This document shows, piece after piece, positions 1 to 9,772 of a stretch of 64,000 nucleotides of DNA. Within the stretch, counting starts at the first letter, position 1. Each line of letters opens with the position of its first letter. This DNA comes from Mangrovibacter plantisponsor (GTDB taxonomy: Bacteria; Pseudomonadota; Gammaproteobacteria; Enterobacterales; Enterobacteriaceae), in the NCBI RefSeq assembly GCF_003182475.1, contig NZ_QGTS01000001.1, forward strand, positions 1 to 64,000, written 5' to 3'. The translations under genes and the position numbers were made by a program. The notes beneath the pieces are model-generated. The model was given only the letters and a program-made list of their open reading frames with translations. It had not been told where the DNA came from and ran no database searches.

Positions 1-228
1 CTCTTTAAGACTTGATAATTTTTAGCGTCTTTCGACGTTAAGATATCAGTGCTTATGAGTGCCCACACAGATTGTCTGATAAATTGTTAAAGAGCATTGC
101 CACCGTATTTCCGGGTGGCGCGGGCTGCGTATATTACGCTTTCCCGCTGCAGAGTCAAGCATTTATTTTCACTTAACTTTGCCTGACAGGCCGGTTTGTT
201 TGCCGTTGTGCCGTGTCAGTGGAGGCGC
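1..228 (-). other. rRNA operon leader (5' external transcribed spacer), partial
   Basis: Read on the minus strand this matches the enterobacterial rrn leader: boxA antitermination element TGCTCTTTA (96 to 88), followed by the conserved stretch ending in GTGTGGGCACTC. In E. coli about 170 bases separate boxA from the 16S 5' end, so the 16S gene should begin just outside the window and no rRNA gene is annotated here. The position next to clpB corresponds to rrnG of E. coli. Confidence 0.9.
131..158 (-). promoter_or_regulatory. rRNA operon promoter P2
   Basis: On the minus strand there is TTGACT (158-153), a 16-base spacer and TAATAT (136-131), with the GC-rich sequence around it typical of rrn P2. 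It lies about 35 bases upstream of boxA, as in E. coli rrn operons. Confidence 0.85.
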
Positions 229-256
229 ATTATAGGGCCTAATCTGAAGCTGGCAA
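229..256 (-). promoter_or_regulatory. rRNA operon promoter P1
   Basis: On the minus strand there is TTGCCA (256-251), a 16-base spacer and a perfect TATAAT (234-229), followed by the GC-rich discriminator GCGCC typical of stringently controlled rrn P1. The A/T-rich stretch just upstream (about 260-300) fits an UP element/Fis region; that part is inference. Confidence 0.85.
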
Positions 257-339
257 GTGTTTAATACGAAAAAATTATCGTTCGATTATTTTCCAGGCAA
301 ATCCCATCTCAAACCGTGATTATTGAATACTTCTTATAC

Positions 340-368
340 AAAAACAGGCCCCGCGAGGCCTGTTTTTA
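340..368 (-). terminator. Rho-independent terminator downstream of clpB
   Basis: The stem AAACAGGCC/GGCCTGTTT with a short CGC-containing loop is flanked by A-rich and T-rich tracts, so it can act on both strands. It lies 14 bases past the clpB stop codon and separates clpB from the rRNA promoters. Confidence 0.85.
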
Positions 369-381
369 TTATTTTTGTGAT

Positions 382-2955
382 TTACTGCACTGCGACAATC
401 GTGCCATCTTTAACTTTCAGTTCAATTGTTTTCCCCGGAATCAACTCGCCCGATAAAATCTGTTGAGCAAGTGGGTTCTCGATCTGTTGCTGAATAGCCC
501 GTTTCAACGGCCGCGCACCATAAACCGGGTCGTAGCCATTTTCACCAAGCATCGCCAGAGCTTCATCAGTGATATGAAGTTCATAGCCACGTTCTTCCAG
601 GCGTTTATACAACCGCTGCAACTGAATATTCGCAATAGAAGCAATATGGCGCTCCGAAAGCGGATGGAACACAACCACCTCATCAATACGGTTGATAAAC
701 TCAGGCCTGAAGCTATGAGTCACTACGCCCATCACCAGCTCTTTCATATTGCCGTAATCCAGTTCCCCAAACCTTTCCTGGATTAAATCAGACCCCAGGT
801 TTGAAGTCATGATGACCACAGTATTCCTGAAATCGACGGTTCTCCCCTGGCCATCAGTAAGACGCCCGTCATCCAATACCTGTAATAAGATATTGAATAC
901 ATCAGGATGTGCCTTTTCGACTTCATCCAGCAAAATGACCGAATACGGACGGCGACGCACCGCTTCTGTCAAGTAGCCACCTTCTTCATAACCGACATAT
1001 CCTGGAGGTGCCCCAACCAGGCGGGAAACCGAGTGCTTTTCCATAAACTCAGACATATCGATGCGCACCATGGCGTCATCACTATCAAACATAAAGTTCG
1101 CCAGTGATTTACACAGTTCTGTTTTCCCAACCCCTGTCGGACCGAGGAACAAGAAAGAACCAATTGGACGATTAGGATCAGAAAGCCCTGCACGGCTACG
1201 GCGAATAGCATTCGAAACGGCCTGGACCGCTTCATCCTGGCCAATCACACGCTGATGCAGCTGTTCTTCCATACGCAACAGCTTATCCCGCTCGCTTTCC
1301 AACATGCGGGACACTGGGATCCCCGTCCAGCGAGCAAGTACCTCAGCAATTTCTGCATCAGTCACTTTATTACGCAACAAGCGCATCGTTTTACCTTCAG
1401 ACTGCGTTGCTGCTGCCAGTTGTTTCTCCAGTTCGGGAATTTTACCGTACTGCAGTTCAGACATCCTTGCCAGGTCACCAGCACGACGAGCCTGGTCGAT
1501 GGCAATTTTGGCCTGTTCTAATTCAGCCTTAATGGTTTGAGTACCGGACAACGACGCTTTTTCAGCTTTCCATTCTTCTTCCAGCTCTGCGTAGTCACGC
1601 TCTTTCTGAGATAACTCATCATTAAGCATTTCCAGACGCTTTTTACTGGCATCATCAGATTCTTTCAGTAACGCCTGCTGTTCCAGTTTCAGTTGAATGA
1701 TTCTGCGGTCAAGACGATCCAGTTCTTCAGGTTTCGAGTCAATCTGCATACGAATGCTGGAAGCGGCTTCATCTATCAGGTCAATCGCTTTATCCGGCAA
1801 CTGCCGGTCTGCAATATAACGATGTGACAGCGTTGCTGCGGCAACAATAGCCGGGTCAGTAATTTGCACATGGTGATGCAATTCATAGCGTTCTTTCAAA
1901 CCACGCAAAATAGCGATGGTGTCTTCAACACTCGGTTGCGCGACAAATACTTTCTGGAAACGACGTTCCAGCGCAGCATCTTTTTCAATGTACTGACGGT
2001 ATTCATCCAGTGTGGTAGCCCCAACGCAATGTAACTCACCACGGGCAAGTGCCGGTTTCAGCATATTTCCCGCATCCATTGCGCCATCGGCCTTACCAGC
2101 CCCCACCATTGTGTGTAATTCATCAATAAACAGAATGACGTTACCTTCCTGTTTGGACAGGTCATTCAGCACTGCTTTCAGCCGTTCTTCAAACTCGCCG
2201 CGGTATTTAGCGCCAGCCACCAGCGCCCCCATATCCAGCGCCAGAACACGGCGGCCTTTCAAGCCTTCAGGCACTTCGCCGTTAATAATACGTTGGGCAA
2301 GTCCTTCCACAATGGCAGTTTTACCCACACCAGGCTCACCAATCAATACTGGATTGTTTTTAGTACGGCGCTGCAATACCTGAATGGTTCGGCGAATTTC
2401 TTCATCACGGCCAATAACCGGATCAAGTTTGCCTTGTTCCGCACGTTCAGTCAGGTCAAGCGTATATTTTTTTAAGGCTTGCCGCTGGTCCTCGGCACCC
2501 TGATCGTTCACGTTTTCCCCTCCGCGAATTTGTTCAATCGCTTGTGTAATATTGGCCGTTGTTGCTCCAGCAGATTTCAGAATATCTGCCAGTGAACCAC
2601 GCGACTCCAGCGCAGCCAAAACGAACAGTTCTGACGAAATAAAGTTATCGCCTCGTTTTTGCGCCAGTTTGTCGCACATGTTCAATACACGCACCAGATC
2701 CTGCGAAGGCTGAACATCGCCTCCGGTACCTTCAACCTGAGGTAGCCGGGATAGCGCATTTTCCATGGCGCTTTTAAGCTGAGTGGTATTAACGCCAGCA
2801 GAAGTCAGTAAAGGACGTACAGAGCCCCCCTCCTGATTGAATAAAGCATTCATCAGGTGAAGCGGTTCGATAAATTGGTTGTCGTGCCCGAGAGCAAGAG
2901 ACTGGGCATCAGCGAGAGCAAGCTGGAATTTGTTAGTAAGACGATCCAGACGCAT
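382..2955 (-). CDS. clpB: ATP-dependent disaggregase ClpB (Hsp100)
   Basis: Cytoplasmic AAA+ hexamer that, with DnaK/DnaJ/GrpE, pulls polypeptides out of aggregates. The product is 857 residues, the same as E. coli ClpB. Order: N-terminal Clp_N double repeat (1-145), first AAA+ module with Walker A GEPGVGKT, Walker B LFIDE and pore loop [10 protein letters not shown], the long coiled-coil middle domain (about 410-525), second AAA+ module with GPTGVGKTE and pore loop GYVGYEEGG, and a C-terminal small domain. The start is ATG at 2955 (MRLDRL, the family's usual N-terminus); an in-frame codon 12 bases upstream is unlikely. A sigma-32 promoter lies 39-68 bases upstream. The usual second in-frame start for the short ClpB isoform is expected but was not examined. 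Confidence 0.98.
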   Translation of the reverse strand: MRLDRLTNKFQLALADAQSLALGHDNQFIEPLHLMNALFNQEGGSVRPLLTSAGVNTTQLKSAMENALSRLPQVEGTGGDVQPSQDLVRVLNMCDKLAQKRGDNFISSELFVLAALESRGSLADILKSAGATTANITQAIEQIRGGENVNDQGAEDQRQALKKYTLDLTERAEQGKLDPVIGRDEEIRRTIQVLQRRTKNNPVLIGEPGVGKTAIVEGLAQRIINGEVPEGLKGRRVLALDMGALVAGAKYRGEFEERLKAVLNDLSKQEGNVILFIDELHTMVGAGKADGAMDAGNMLKPALARGELHCVGATTLDEYRQYIEKDAALERRFQKVFVAQPSVEDTIAILRGLKERYELHHHVQITDPAIVAAATLSHRYIADRQLPDKAIDLIDEAASSIRMQIDSKPEELDRLDRRIIQLKLEQQALLKESDDASKKRLEMLNDELSQKERDYAELEEEWKAEKASLSGTQTIKAELEQAKIAIDQARRAGDLARMSELQYGKIPELEKQLAAATQSEGKTMRLLRNKVTDAEIAEVLARWTGIPVSRMLESERDKLLRMEEQLHQRVIGQDEAVQAVSNAIRRSRAGLSDPNRPIGSFLFLGPTGVGKTELCKSLANFMFDSDDAMVRIDMSEFMEKHSVSRLVGAPPGYVGYEEGGYLTEAVRRRPYSVILLDEVEKAHPDVFNILLQVLDDGRLTDGQGRTVDFRNTVVIMTSNLGSDLIQERFGELDYGNMKELVMGVVTHSFRPEFINRIDEVVVFHPLSERHIASIANIQLQRLYKRLEERGYELHITDEALAMLGENGYDPVYGARPLKRAIQQQIENPLAQQILSGELIPGKTIELKVKDGTIVAVQ

Positions 2956-2993
2956 AATTCCTCCCATAACAGGTCAAATTTGCTACTGGAGAT

Positions 2994-3023
2994 TAAATGA
3001 GGTCATCCCTCAATTATTCAAGG
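2994..3023 (-). promoter_or_regulatory. Sigma-32 heat-shock promoter of clpB
   Basis: On the minus strand there is CCTTGAA (3023-3017), a 14-base spacer and CCTCATTTA (3002-2994). This fits the RpoH consensus (CTTGAAA, 13-15 bases, CCCCATNT) and resembles the known E. coli clpB promoter. It implies that clpB is transcribed on heat shock independently of pgeF. Confidence 0.88.
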
Positions 3024-3084
3024 TTAATGACCATAATTATGTTTGGGAAAAGTTACACGTACTGGATCGTCTTGATTTAATAGG

Positions 3085-3813
3085 TTATATCAGCCAGACA
3101 AAACTTGCCATACGCCCGGTAGTCCTGTCACGGCGATAAGAGAAGAACGTACTGGGTTCACTGAATGTGCAATGGTCACCGCCATACACCCGGGTAATAC
3201 CCAGGTTTGCCAGGCGCTGGCGAGCCAGTTGGTAAATATCGGCGAAATATTTCTCACCCGCAGGCCTGAATGCCTGCTGTGCTTCCGGGGCCTTTTCCAT
3301 AAATGCGGCCCGCACTTCCGGGCCAACTTCAAAGGCCTCAGGGCCAATCGCCGGGCCTAACCATGCGAGTAAATTGGCTGGTTTATCTTCAAAACAAGCA
3401 ACGGTTGCCTCAATAACACCTTCACACAACCCACGCCAGCCAGCATGCGCCGCGGCCACTTCCGTACCCGCAGTGTTGCACAATAAAACCGGCAAACAGT
3501 CTGCCGTCATGACAGCACACACTTTCCCTCTTTGCCGGGTATATACCGCATCTGCACGCTTATTCTCCCAGGGGGAATCCAAATTAAGTACATGCGTACC
3601 ATGAACTTGCTCAAGCCATTCGGGCTGAGCCGGCAAACCAGCTGCCGTATAAAAAATTTGCCTGTTGTGTTCAACATGCGCGGCATCATCGCCGCAGTGG
3701 GCGCCTAAATTCAGGCTCCCCCAGGGTGGCTGACTCACCCCGCCAATTCGAGTACTACTGCACGCCATTACACCTTCGGGTAACGGCCACTGCGGGGTGA
3801 TCATTTTGGTCAT
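3085..3813 (-). CDS. pgeF: PgeF (YfiH), peptidoglycan editing factor / DUF152 laccase-fold enzyme
   Basis: 242 residues (E. coli YfiH 243) of the DUF152/LACC1 family, whose members bind metal and act as purine nucleoside phosphorylase/deaminase-type enzymes; in E. coli the protein prevents misincorporation of serine for alanine in peptidoglycan stems. Visible signatures are CSSTRIGGVS near the N-terminus, the HAGWRGLC motif carrying conserved His/Cys ligands, WLGPAIGPEAFEVG, and the C-terminal FFSYRRD..TGRMAS block. The ATG overlaps the rluD stop as ATGA, so it is translationally coupled to rluD as in E. coli. The exact in vivo substrate is not evident from sequence. Confidence 0.95.
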   Translation of the reverse strand: MTKMITPQWPLPEGVMACSSTRIGGVSQPPWGSLNLGAHCGDDAAHVEHNRQIFYTAAGLPAQPEWLEQVHGTHVLNLDSPWENKRADAVYTRQRGKVCAVMTADCLPVLLCNTAGTEVAAAHAGWRGLCEGVIEATVACFEDKPANLLAWLGPAIGPEAFEVGPEVRAAFMEKAPEAQQAFRPAGEKYFADIYQLARQRLANLGITRVYGGDHCTFSEPSTFFSYRRDRTTGRMASFVWLI

Positions 3814-4790
3814 AACCAGTCCACTTGATCTTTGTAGGTTTCGAAATCGTCACGCATTACAGCAATAAGATCAATCATGTCTTGTGGGATAGGAGCATGC
3901 CATTCCATTTCTATACCGGAAATGGGGTGATATAAACGCAACATGGTGGCATGCAACGCCTGCCTGTCAAATTTACGCAGGGTGTCAATAAATGCTTCAG
4001 AGGCACCTTTTGGTGGACGCGGGCGACCGCCATATAATGGATCCCCCACCAGCGGGTGGCTGATATGTGCCATATGGACGCGAATCTGGTGAGTACGGCC
4101 AGTTTCCAGGCGCAGGCGCAGGCGGGTATGAACCCGGAACTGTTCCATAATCCGGTAGTGCGTCACAGCATGTTTACCCATTGGGTGCACTGCCATATGA
4201 GTGCGCTTAGTAGGATGCCGGCTGATGGGTTCATTAACCAGACCACCCGCGGTCATATGCCCAATTGCCACTGCTTCATATTCACGGGTAATTTCTCTGC
4301 GCTGCAGAGACTCAACCAGGCGCGTCTGCGCCGGGACGGTTTTTGCGACCACCATCAACCCGGTGGTGTCTTTATCCAGGCGATGCACAATCCCTGCCCG
4401 AGGAACATCCACAATCGGCGGGTAATAATGCAGTAATGCGTTTAGAATAGTGCCGTCCGGGTTACCAGCACCCGGGTGAACCACCAAATCGCGCGGTTTA
4501 TTAATAACGATGATGTCTTCATCTTCGTACACGATATCCAGCGGGATGTCCTGCGGCTCGAAGCGTACTTCTTCTTCAATTTCCGCATTGATGGAAACCT
4601 GTTCCCCACCAAGCACTTTTTCTTTAGGCTTATCGCAAGTCAGGCCATTAATCTGAACGCGGCCCTGCAAAATCCACTCTTTTATTCGAGAACGGGAATA
4701 ATCCGGGAACAATTCAGCCAAAGCCTGATCTAAGCGTTGACCGAGCTGAGTTTCGGATACCGTTGCAGTGAGTTGTACTAGTTGTGCCAT
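3810..4790 (-). CDS. rluD: 23S rRNA pseudouridine(1911/1915/1917) synthase RluD
   Basis: Isomerises three uridines in helix 69 of 23S rRNA, a step needed for normal 50S maturation. 326 residues, as in E. coli. The N-terminal S4 RNA-binding domain (about 18-80, LAELFPDYSRSRIKEWI) is followed by the RluA-type catalytic domain with RLDKDTTGLMVV, where Asp is the nucleophile, and the RTHQIRVH motif. Divergent from bamD and first gene of an rluD-pgeF unit. Confidence 0.97.
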   Translation of the reverse strand: MAQLVQLTATVSETQLGQRLDQALAELFPDYSRSRIKEWILQGRVQINGLTCDKPKEKVLGGEQVSINAEIEEEVRFEPQDIPLDIVYEDEDIIVINKPRDLVVHPGAGNPDGTILNALLHYYPPIVDVPRAGIVHRLDKDTTGLMVVAKTVPAQTRLVESLQRREITREYEAVAIGHMTAGGLVNEPISRHPTKRTHMAVHPMGKHAVTHYRIMEQFRVHTRLRLRLETGRTHQIRVHMAHISHPLVGDPLYGGRPRPPKGASEAFIDTLRKFDRQALHATMLRLYHPISGIEMEWHAPIPQDMIDLIAVMRDDFETYKDQVDWL

Positions 4791-4922
4791 ATACAGCTTC
4801 TTTGTTTAACGTTGGGTTTTTACGGCTTTGCCGTTTAATATAGTGTGCTATTGTAGCTGGTCTTGACCGGAAGCTTCACGGAAAGTCTCCCGGAATAACA
4901 TTTTGAGGAAAGCCAAAACGTC

Positions 4923-5660
4923 ATGATGCGTATGAAATATCTGCTGGCAGCCGCCACACTGAGCCTTGCTCTGGCTGGTTGTTCCAGCTCCAAAGATGAG
5001 GTGCCTGATAATCCGCCTTCTGAAATTTACGCGACTGCTCAGCAAAAGCTGCAGGACGGTAACTGGAAAGCGGCGATAAAGCAACTTGAAGCGCTGGATA
5101 ACCGTTATCCTTTTGGCCCATATTCGCAACAAGTTCAGTTGGATCTTATCTACGCCTATTATAAAAACGCAGACTTGCCGCTGGCACAGGCAGCTATTGA
5201 CCGCTTCCTGCGCCTGAACCCCACGCATCCTAACATTGATTATGTGCTTTACATGCGTGGTCTGACCAACATGGCACTCGACGACAGCGCACTGCAAGGT
5301 TTCTTCGGTGTGGATCGTTCAGACCGTGACCCACAGCATGCACGTGATGCGTTCAACGATTTCTCTAAACTGGTACGTGGTTACCCGCACAGCCAGTATG
5401 CGAACGATGCAGAGAAACGGATGCTGTTCCTGAAAGACCGCCTGGCAAAATATGAGCTCTCCGTGGCGCAATATTACACCAAACGTGGAGCCTGGGTTGC
5501 TGTTGTTAACCGTGTGGAAGGTATGCTGAAAAACTACCAGGATACGCAGGCTACTCGTGATGCCCTGCCTCTGATGGAAAATGCCTACCGCAAAATGCAG
5601 CTGGACGCGCAGGCAGATAAAGTAGCCAAAATTATTGCGTCAAACAGCCCGAACACCTGA
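4923..5660 (+). CDS. bamD: Outer-membrane assembly lipoprotein BamD
   Basis: Essential periplasm-facing lipoprotein of the BAM complex that folds beta-barrel proteins into the outer membrane. 245 residues, same as E. coli. The signal peptide ends in the lipobox LALAGC, so Cys20 or thereabouts is lipidated. TPR-like helical repeats follow ([35 protein letters not shown] and so on). In E. coli this gene responds to sigma-E; a GGAAGCTT element at about 4869 could be a weak sigma-E -35, but no convincing -10 was seen. Confidence 0.97.
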   Translation: MMRMKYLLAAATLSLALAGCSSSKDEVPDNPPSEIYATAQQKLQDGNWKAAIKQLEALDNRYPFGPYSQQVQLDLIYAYYKNADLPLAQAAIDRFLRLNPTHPNIDYVLYMRGLTNMALDDSALQGFFGVDRSDRDPQHARDAFNDFSKLVRGYPHSQYANDAEKRMLFLKDRLAKYELSVAQYYTKRGAWVAVVNRVEGMLKNYQDTQATRDALPLMENAYRKMQLDAQADKVAKIIASNSPNT

Positions 5661-5674
5661 TTAGTGCTTCACAC

Positions 5675-5707
5675 AAAAAACGGTAGCCACAGGCTGCCGT
5701 TTTTTTA
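5675..5707 (+). terminator. Rho-independent terminator of bamD
   Basis: The stem ACGGTAGCC/GGCTGCCGT (one mismatch) with a 3-4 base loop is followed by seven T, starting 15 bases past the bamD stop. Confidence 0.85.
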
Positions 5708-5928
5708 TGCTATTCACACACAAACTGTCACTTTTGCAGTTGTGTTATCCAGTCAACTATGGCGCTTTTTAGCGTATTCGACAAGGCCTAAATAGCCTCA
5801 TCCTGTCCTGCCTCACAAAACACGTTAGATTGACAAAAAGTGACAAAATTACGTGATTTTACTCACGCATTTTGACATTCAGCGCGGTATGCTGAAATCA
5901 CCAAGACGGAAAGACAAGAGGTAAATTT

Positions 5929-6261
5929 ATGACAATGAACATTACCAGCAAACAAATGGAAATCACCCCAGCTATTCGCCAGCATGTCACCGAACGTCTC
6001 TCCAAACTGGACAAATGGCAAACGCATCTTATTAATCCGCATATTATTTTGTCCAAAGAACCTAAGGGTTTTGTTGCAGATGCAACCATCAACACACCGA
6101 ATGGGCATCTGGTGGCCAGCGCAAAACATGAAGATATGTACGCCGCCATTAATGAACTGATAACGAAGCTGGAGCGCCAACTGAATAAGGTACAGCACAA
6201 AAGTGAAGCCCGCCGGGCCGATGCTTCAGTTAAAGATGTGATCAGTGCTGAAGAAGCGTGA
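5929..6261 (+). CDS. raiA: Ribosome-associated inhibitor RaiA (YfiA)
   Basis: Stationary-phase and cold-shock factor that binds the 30S A/P-site region, blocks initiation and opposes 100S dimer formation by HPF/RMF. 110 residues versus 113 in E. coli; the first 45 residues are almost unchanged ([18 protein letters not shown]). The fold is a single beta-alpha-beta-beta-beta-alpha domain with a basic helix [12 protein letters not shown]. The acidic C-terminal tail that separates RaiA from HPF is shorter here (VISAEEA). GAGG ribosome-binding site just upstream. Confidence 0.96.
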   Translation: MTMNITSKQMEITPAIRQHVTERLSKLDKWQTHLINPHIILSKEPKGFVADATINTPNGHLVASAKHEDMYAAINELITKLERQLNKVQHKSEARRADASVKDVISAEEA

Positions 6262-6282
6262 TACATCGCAGATACATTTTCT

Positions 6283-6307
6283 AACGCGCCTTCGGGCGCG
6301 TTTTTTA
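6283..6307 (+). terminator. Rho-independent terminator of raiA
   Basis: The stem AACGCGCC/GGCGCGTT closed by a TTCG tetraloop is followed by a T run, 21 bases past the raiA stop. Confidence 0.88.
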
Positions 6308-6337
6308 TTGACAGAACGAAAACTCTGCGGGTACTTT
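6308..6337 (+). promoter_or_regulatory. Promoter of the pheL-pheA operon
   Basis: A consensus -35 TTGACA (6308-6313) is followed after 18 bases by TACTTT (6332-6337). It starts within the raiA terminator T-tract and lies 27 bases before the leader peptide, the same arrangement as the E. coli pheA promoter. Confidence 0.75.
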
Positions 6338-6364
6338 ACTGGTATCACTTTCAGAGAAACTTAC

Positions 6365-6436
6365 ATGAAACAACGTCTGTTCTTCTTCGCATTCTTCTTT
6401 ATCTTCCCCATCTCGGGGGGGCGATTCGTCATATAA
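6365..6436 (+). CDS. pheL: pheA operon leader peptide PheL (extended)
   Basis: 23-codon leader peptide beginning MKQRLFFFAFFFIFP, with seven phenylalanines in nine positions: the regulatory codons read by the attenuator. E. coli PheL ends directly after this proline (15 residues). Here the corresponding TGA is absent and the frame continues ISGGRFVI to a TAA at 6434-6436, immediately before the segment that must pair for antitermination. Stalling at Phe codons when charged tRNA-Phe is scarce favours the antiterminator and pheA expression. The identity as pheL is clear; the functional effect of the longer tail is inference. Confidence 0.88.
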   Translation: MKQRLFFFAFFFIFPISGGRFVI

Positions 6437-6459
6437 GAAGCACGCGAAGACGAATAAGC

Positions 6460-6488
6460 AGGCCTCCCAAACCGGGAGGCCTTTTTTA
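6460..6488 (+). terminator. pheA transcription attenuator
   Basis: The perfect stem AGGCCTCCC/GGGAGGCCT with a 5-base loop is followed by TTTTTT. It lies between pheL and pheA and is almost the same as the E. coli pheA attenuator. Alternative pairing partners lie upstream: TTCGC in the Phe codon region and GCGAA at about 6444. Confidence 0.9.
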
Positions 6489-6510
6489 TGGCTAACAAAA
6501 AGGTTGAGTT

Positions 6511-7671
6511 ATGACTCCGGAAAATCCATTACTGGCCCTGCGGGACAAAATCAGCGCAGTTGATGAAAAGCTGCTGGATCTCCTGTCTGAGCGTAAAGCG
6601 CTGGCGGTGGAAGTAGGTAAAGCGAAACTGGCAACGCACCGGCCTGTGCGCGATATTGACAGAGAAAAAGATTTGCTTGAGCGCCTGATTATTCTGGGTA
6701 AACAAAAGCAACTCGACGCACACTATATTACCCGCCTGTTTCAATTGATCATTGAAGACTCCGTTCTTACCCAGCAAGCCCTTCTGCAGCAAAGCCTGAA
6801 CAAAACAAACCCACACACCGCTCGTATCTCTTTCCTTGGCCCCAAAGGCTCCTGGTCGCACCTGGCTTCCCGCCAGTATGCTGCACGCCATTTTGAAGAG
6901 TTTGTTGAGTGTGGTTGCAATAAATTTCAGGATATTTTCAACCAGGTCGAAACAGGCCAGGCAGACTACGCCGTTGTTCCACTGGAAAACACCAGCTCAG
7001 GCGCAATCAATGATGTTTATGATTTGCTGCAACACACCAACCTGTCTATTGTGGGCGAACTGACACTGCCTATTGACCATTGTGTACTGGTATCCACAAC
7101 AACGGACCTTGATACAATAAAAACCGTTTACAGCCACCCACAACCCTTTCAGCAATGCAGTCAGTTCATCAACCGCTACCCGCACTGGAATATTGAATAT
7201 TGTGAGAGCACTGCAGCGGCAATGGAAAAAGTGGCCCAGTCTTCAGACCCTTCTGTCGCAGCTCTGGGAAGTGAACCTGGCGGCGCTTTATACGGGCTCC
7301 AGGTACTGGAACGCAATCTCGCGAACCAGAAGCAAAATATTACCCGCTTTGTCGTTCTGGCCCGCAAACCAGTAAACGTTTCTGACCAGGTCCCGGCCAA
7401 AACCACACTGCTTATGGCCACCGGGCAACAGGCAGGCGCGCTGGTTGAAGCGCTGTTGGTGCTGCGCAACCACAACCTGATCATGACCAGGCTGGAGTCC
7501 CGCCCAATTCACGGTAACCCGTGGGAAGAAATGTTTTACCTGGATATTCAGGCCAACCTGCAATCCAGCGCTATGCAACATGCTCTGGCTGAGCTGGAGA
7601 GCATCACCCGTTACCTGAAGGTCCTGGGCTGCTACCCCAGCGAAAATGTAATTCCAGTTGAACCGGCATAG
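6511..7671 (+). CDS. pheA: Bifunctional chorismate mutase / prephenate dehydratase PheA
   Basis: Converts chorismate to prephenate and then to phenylpyruvate, the committed branch to phenylalanine. 386 residues, the E. coli length. Chorismate mutase helical domain (1-95, with [16 protein letters not shown]), prephenate dehydratase (about 105-285, with [20 protein letters not shown] and the catalytic TRF motif), and a C-terminal ACT domain (about 298-375, [17 protein letters not shown]) that binds Phe for feedback inhibition. Expression is controlled by the pheL attenuator upstream. Confidence 0.97.
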   Translation: MTPENPLLALRDKISAVDEKLLDLLSERKALAVEVGKAKLATHRPVRDIDREKDLLERLIILGKQKQLDAHYITRLFQLIIEDSVLTQQALLQQSLNKTNPHTARISFLGPKGSWSHLASRQYAARHFEEFVECGCNKFQDIFNQVETGQADYAVVPLENTSSGAINDVYDLLQHTNLSIVGELTLPIDHCVLVSTTTDLDTIKTVYSHPQPFQQCSQFINRYPHWNIEYCESTAAAMEKVAQSSDPSVAALGSEPGGALYGLQVLERNLANQKQNITRFVVLARKPVNVSDQVPAKTTLLMATGQQAGALVEALLVLRNHNLIMTRLESRPIHGNPWEEMFYLDIQANLQSSAMQHALAELESITRYLKVLGCYPSENVIPVEPA

Positions 7672-7700
7672 CCGTCTTTCGCCAGTGGAACAGCACACTG

Positions 7701-8570
7701 CTAGCCCGCAAAACGGGTTGCAGCTATCCCTTCCACATCCACAGGCAAGGTGAAAATAGCGCCAGATAAGGGGTACTCAGCCTGCCCCTCGTCACTCATA
7801 TTTTCCCGGGTGGTGGTAATAAACAACGTGCGCATATCCGCACCACCAAAGCAAACCATAGTAGGCATAGGTACTGGCAGTCGCACTTCCAGTAACTGTT
7901 CCCCCTGTGGTGAAAAGCGGGCAATACGGCTGCCACCATGAAATGCACTCCAGTAGCACCCTTCGGCATCTACAGCAGCACCATCCGGCAGCCCCTCTTC
8001 TGGGGTAAAATTACGGAATACCCGGCGCACACCAGGACCGCCCTGCTCATCTATTCTGCTCTGGTAAATCACGCGGTTAGGGGAATCTGAGTTATACATG
8101 TATTCACCCGATGGGCTGAACGCCAGCCCATTAGCACCCTGCAAATCACACTGAATTACTTGTGATTGCAAAGCGTTGTCAACACGCACCAATAACGCAC
8201 CATTGAAATCACCTGGCGCCCAAAAGGTTCCGGCATAAAAGTTGCCCAGGCGGTCTGTACCACCATCGTTAAACCGTGCGAGTTGTGGGTTATTGGGGTT
8301 ATCACACACTTTGTGCAGCAAAATACCCGTTGCGTTACTCAACCAGATACCACTGCGCATTGCCACAATAAAACCACCAGACTGGCGCAAAGCAAAACAA
8401 CCAACTTCTTCAGGAAAACGAATAACACGATGCTGGTGCGATGATAACTGGAAACAATGAATTTCCTGCTCCAGGATATCAGTCCAGTACAGAGATCCTG
8501 CTTGCTCATCCCACACCGGGCTTTCCGGCAAGTGCCCGATATAATCCAGTAACAGTTCTGGCGTCCCCAT
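7701..8570 (-). CDS. SMP-30/gluconolactonase/LRE family protein
   Basis: 289 residues of the six-bladed beta-propeller SMP-30 family, whose members hydrolyse sugar lactones (for example gluconolactone or arabinolactone) using a divalent metal. Conserved family features are LPESPVWDEQAGSLYWTDI at the N-terminus (the Glu ligand), RFNDGGTDRLGNFYAGT (Asn/Asp ligands), GANGLAFSPSG and LPDGAAVDAEG. The ATG at 8570 is preceded by GGGGGA. It lies between pheA (convergent, 29-base gap) and tyrA (terminator between them), where E. coli has nothing, so it is an insertion relative to E. coli and not part of the aromatic operon. No signal peptide. The substrate is not predictable. Confidence 0.85.
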   Translation of the reverse strand: MGTPELLLDYIGHLPESPVWDEQAGSLYWTDILEQEIHCFQLSSHQHRVIRFPEEVGCFALRQSGGFIVAMRSGIWLSNATGILLHKVCDNPNNPQLARFNDGGTDRLGNFYAGTFWAPGDFNGALLVRVDNALQSQVIQCDLQGANGLAFSPSGEYMYNSDSPNRVIYQSRIDEQGGPGVRRVFRNFTPEEGLPDGAAVDAEGCYWSAFHGGSRIARFSPQGEQLLEVRLPVPMPTMVCFGGADMRTLFITTTRENMSDEGQAEYPLSGAIFTLPVDVEGIAATRFAG

Positions 8571-8582
8571 GGTTTCCCCCAA

Positions 8583-8617
8583 AATAAAAAAGCCAGCAGA
8601 TTTACCCTGCTGGCTTT
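8583..8617 (-). terminator. Rho-independent terminator of aroF-tyrA
   Basis: The stem AAAGCCAGCAG/CTGCTGGCTTT with a 7-base loop is followed on the minus strand by a T-rich tract. It sits between the tyrA stop and the SMP-30 gene, so the latter probably has its own promoter or depends on read-through. Confidence 0.85.
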
Positions 8618-8638
8618 CAAGTATAAAACCTGTTTTGA

Positions 8639-9760
8639 TTATTGGCGGTTATCGTTAGCCTGGCGTAACAAATTTCGGCTTTCTGCCTGGAAATGTTTCG
8701 CGTAATCACCAAACCAGTGTTCAACTTTACGGAAACTGTCAATAAAGGCCTGTTTGTCGCCATGCTCTATCAGGCTCAACGCCTCACCAAAGCGCTGATA
8801 GTAACGCTTGATAAGTGCCAGATTATTCCCGGAAGACATAATGATATCCGCATACAATTGCGGGTCCTGGGCAAACAAGCGCCCGACCATTGCCAGCTCA
8901 AGCCGGTATATAGGCGAAGACAGCGCCAGCAGCTGATCAAGTTGAACATTCTCTTCAGCCAAATGCAGGCCATAAGCAAACGTTGCGAAATGGCGCAATG
9001 CCTGAATAAAGGCCATATTCTGGTCATGCTCAACCGCGCTAATGCGGTGTATGCGTGCGCCCCAAACCTGGATTTGTTCAAGGAACCATTGATACGCTTC
9101 CGGTTGGCGCCCATCGCACCACACAACAACTTGTTTAGCGAGGCTGCCAGTATCCGGGCCAAACATGGGATGCAGCCCCAAAACAGGCCCGGAGTGAGCA
9201 GCCAGCATTGCCTGCAGCGGAGAATTCTTCACCGAAGCAAGATCGACCAGAATACAATCCTGTGGCAGAGGCGGAAGCTGGTTAATCACCTGCTCGGTCA
9301 AATGAATGGGCACGCTGACAATAACCATTCCGGCATCATGCAACAGCGTTTCGGCCTGCGGCCAGTCCCCTTGTTCCAAAATTCTCACCTGGTAACCGGA
9401 CAACACCAGCAGTTTTTCAAACAACCGCCCCATTTGCCCTGCGCCACCGATAATCACCACAGGCCGCAACCCTGGCATCAGTGTTTTAAAGCCTTTATCG
9501 TTCTCGCTGGAATAAGACTCGCGCATCACCCGACGTAACACGTCCTCGATCAGATCCGGTGGTACCCCAAGCGTTTCAGCTTCATGGCGACGCGAGGCCA
9601 ACATGGACGCCTCCCGCTCTGGAACATAAATCGGCAACCCGTAACGGCTCTTTACTTCTCCGACTTCAGCTACCAGTTCAAGGCGACGCGCCAGTAATCC
9701 GAGTAACGCTTTATCCACTTCATCAATTTGATCGCGCAGTGCAGTCAGTTCTGCAACCAT
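8639..9760 (-). CDS. tyrA: Bifunctional chorismate mutase / prephenate dehydrogenase TyrA
   Basis: Channels chorismate through prephenate to 4-hydroxyphenylpyruvate using NAD+, feedback-inhibited by tyrosine. 373 residues, the E. coli length. The N-terminal chorismate mutase (1-95, [20 protein letters not shown]) precedes the dehydrogenase domain with the dinucleotide-binding motif [12 protein letters not shown] at about 102-113 and LHPMFGPD near the prephenate site. Second gene of the aroF-tyrA operon, 12 bases downstream of aroF. Confidence 0.97.
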   Translation of the reverse strand: MVAELTALRDQIDEVDKALLGLLARRLELVAEVGEVKSRYGLPIYVPEREASMLASRRHEAETLGVPPDLIEDVLRRVMRESYSSENDKGFKTLMPGLRPVVIIGGAGQMGRLFEKLLVLSGYQVRILEQGDWPQAETLLHDAGMVIVSVPIHLTEQVINQLPPLPQDCILVDLASVKNSPLQAMLAAHSGPVLGLHPMFGPDTGSLAKQVVVWCDGRQPEAYQWFLEQIQVWGARIHRISAVEHDQNMAFIQALRHFATFAYGLHLAEENVQLDQLLALSSPIYRLELAMVGRLFAQDPQLYADIIMSSGNNLALIKRYYQRFGEALSLIEHGDKQAFIDSFRKVEHWFGDYAKHFQAESRNLLRQANDNRQ

Positions 9761-9772
9761 TCATTTGTCCTC

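Noticed and set aside
4869-4900. Sigma-E promoter for bamD
   Set aside because: A GGAAGCTT element resembles a -35, but no acceptable -10 at 16 bases was found.
8693-9538. Open frame of 281 codons on the plus strand opposite tyrA
   Set aside because: Fully antisense to tyrA, which has clear family identity; composition is that of a shadow frame and no ribosome-binding site was seen.
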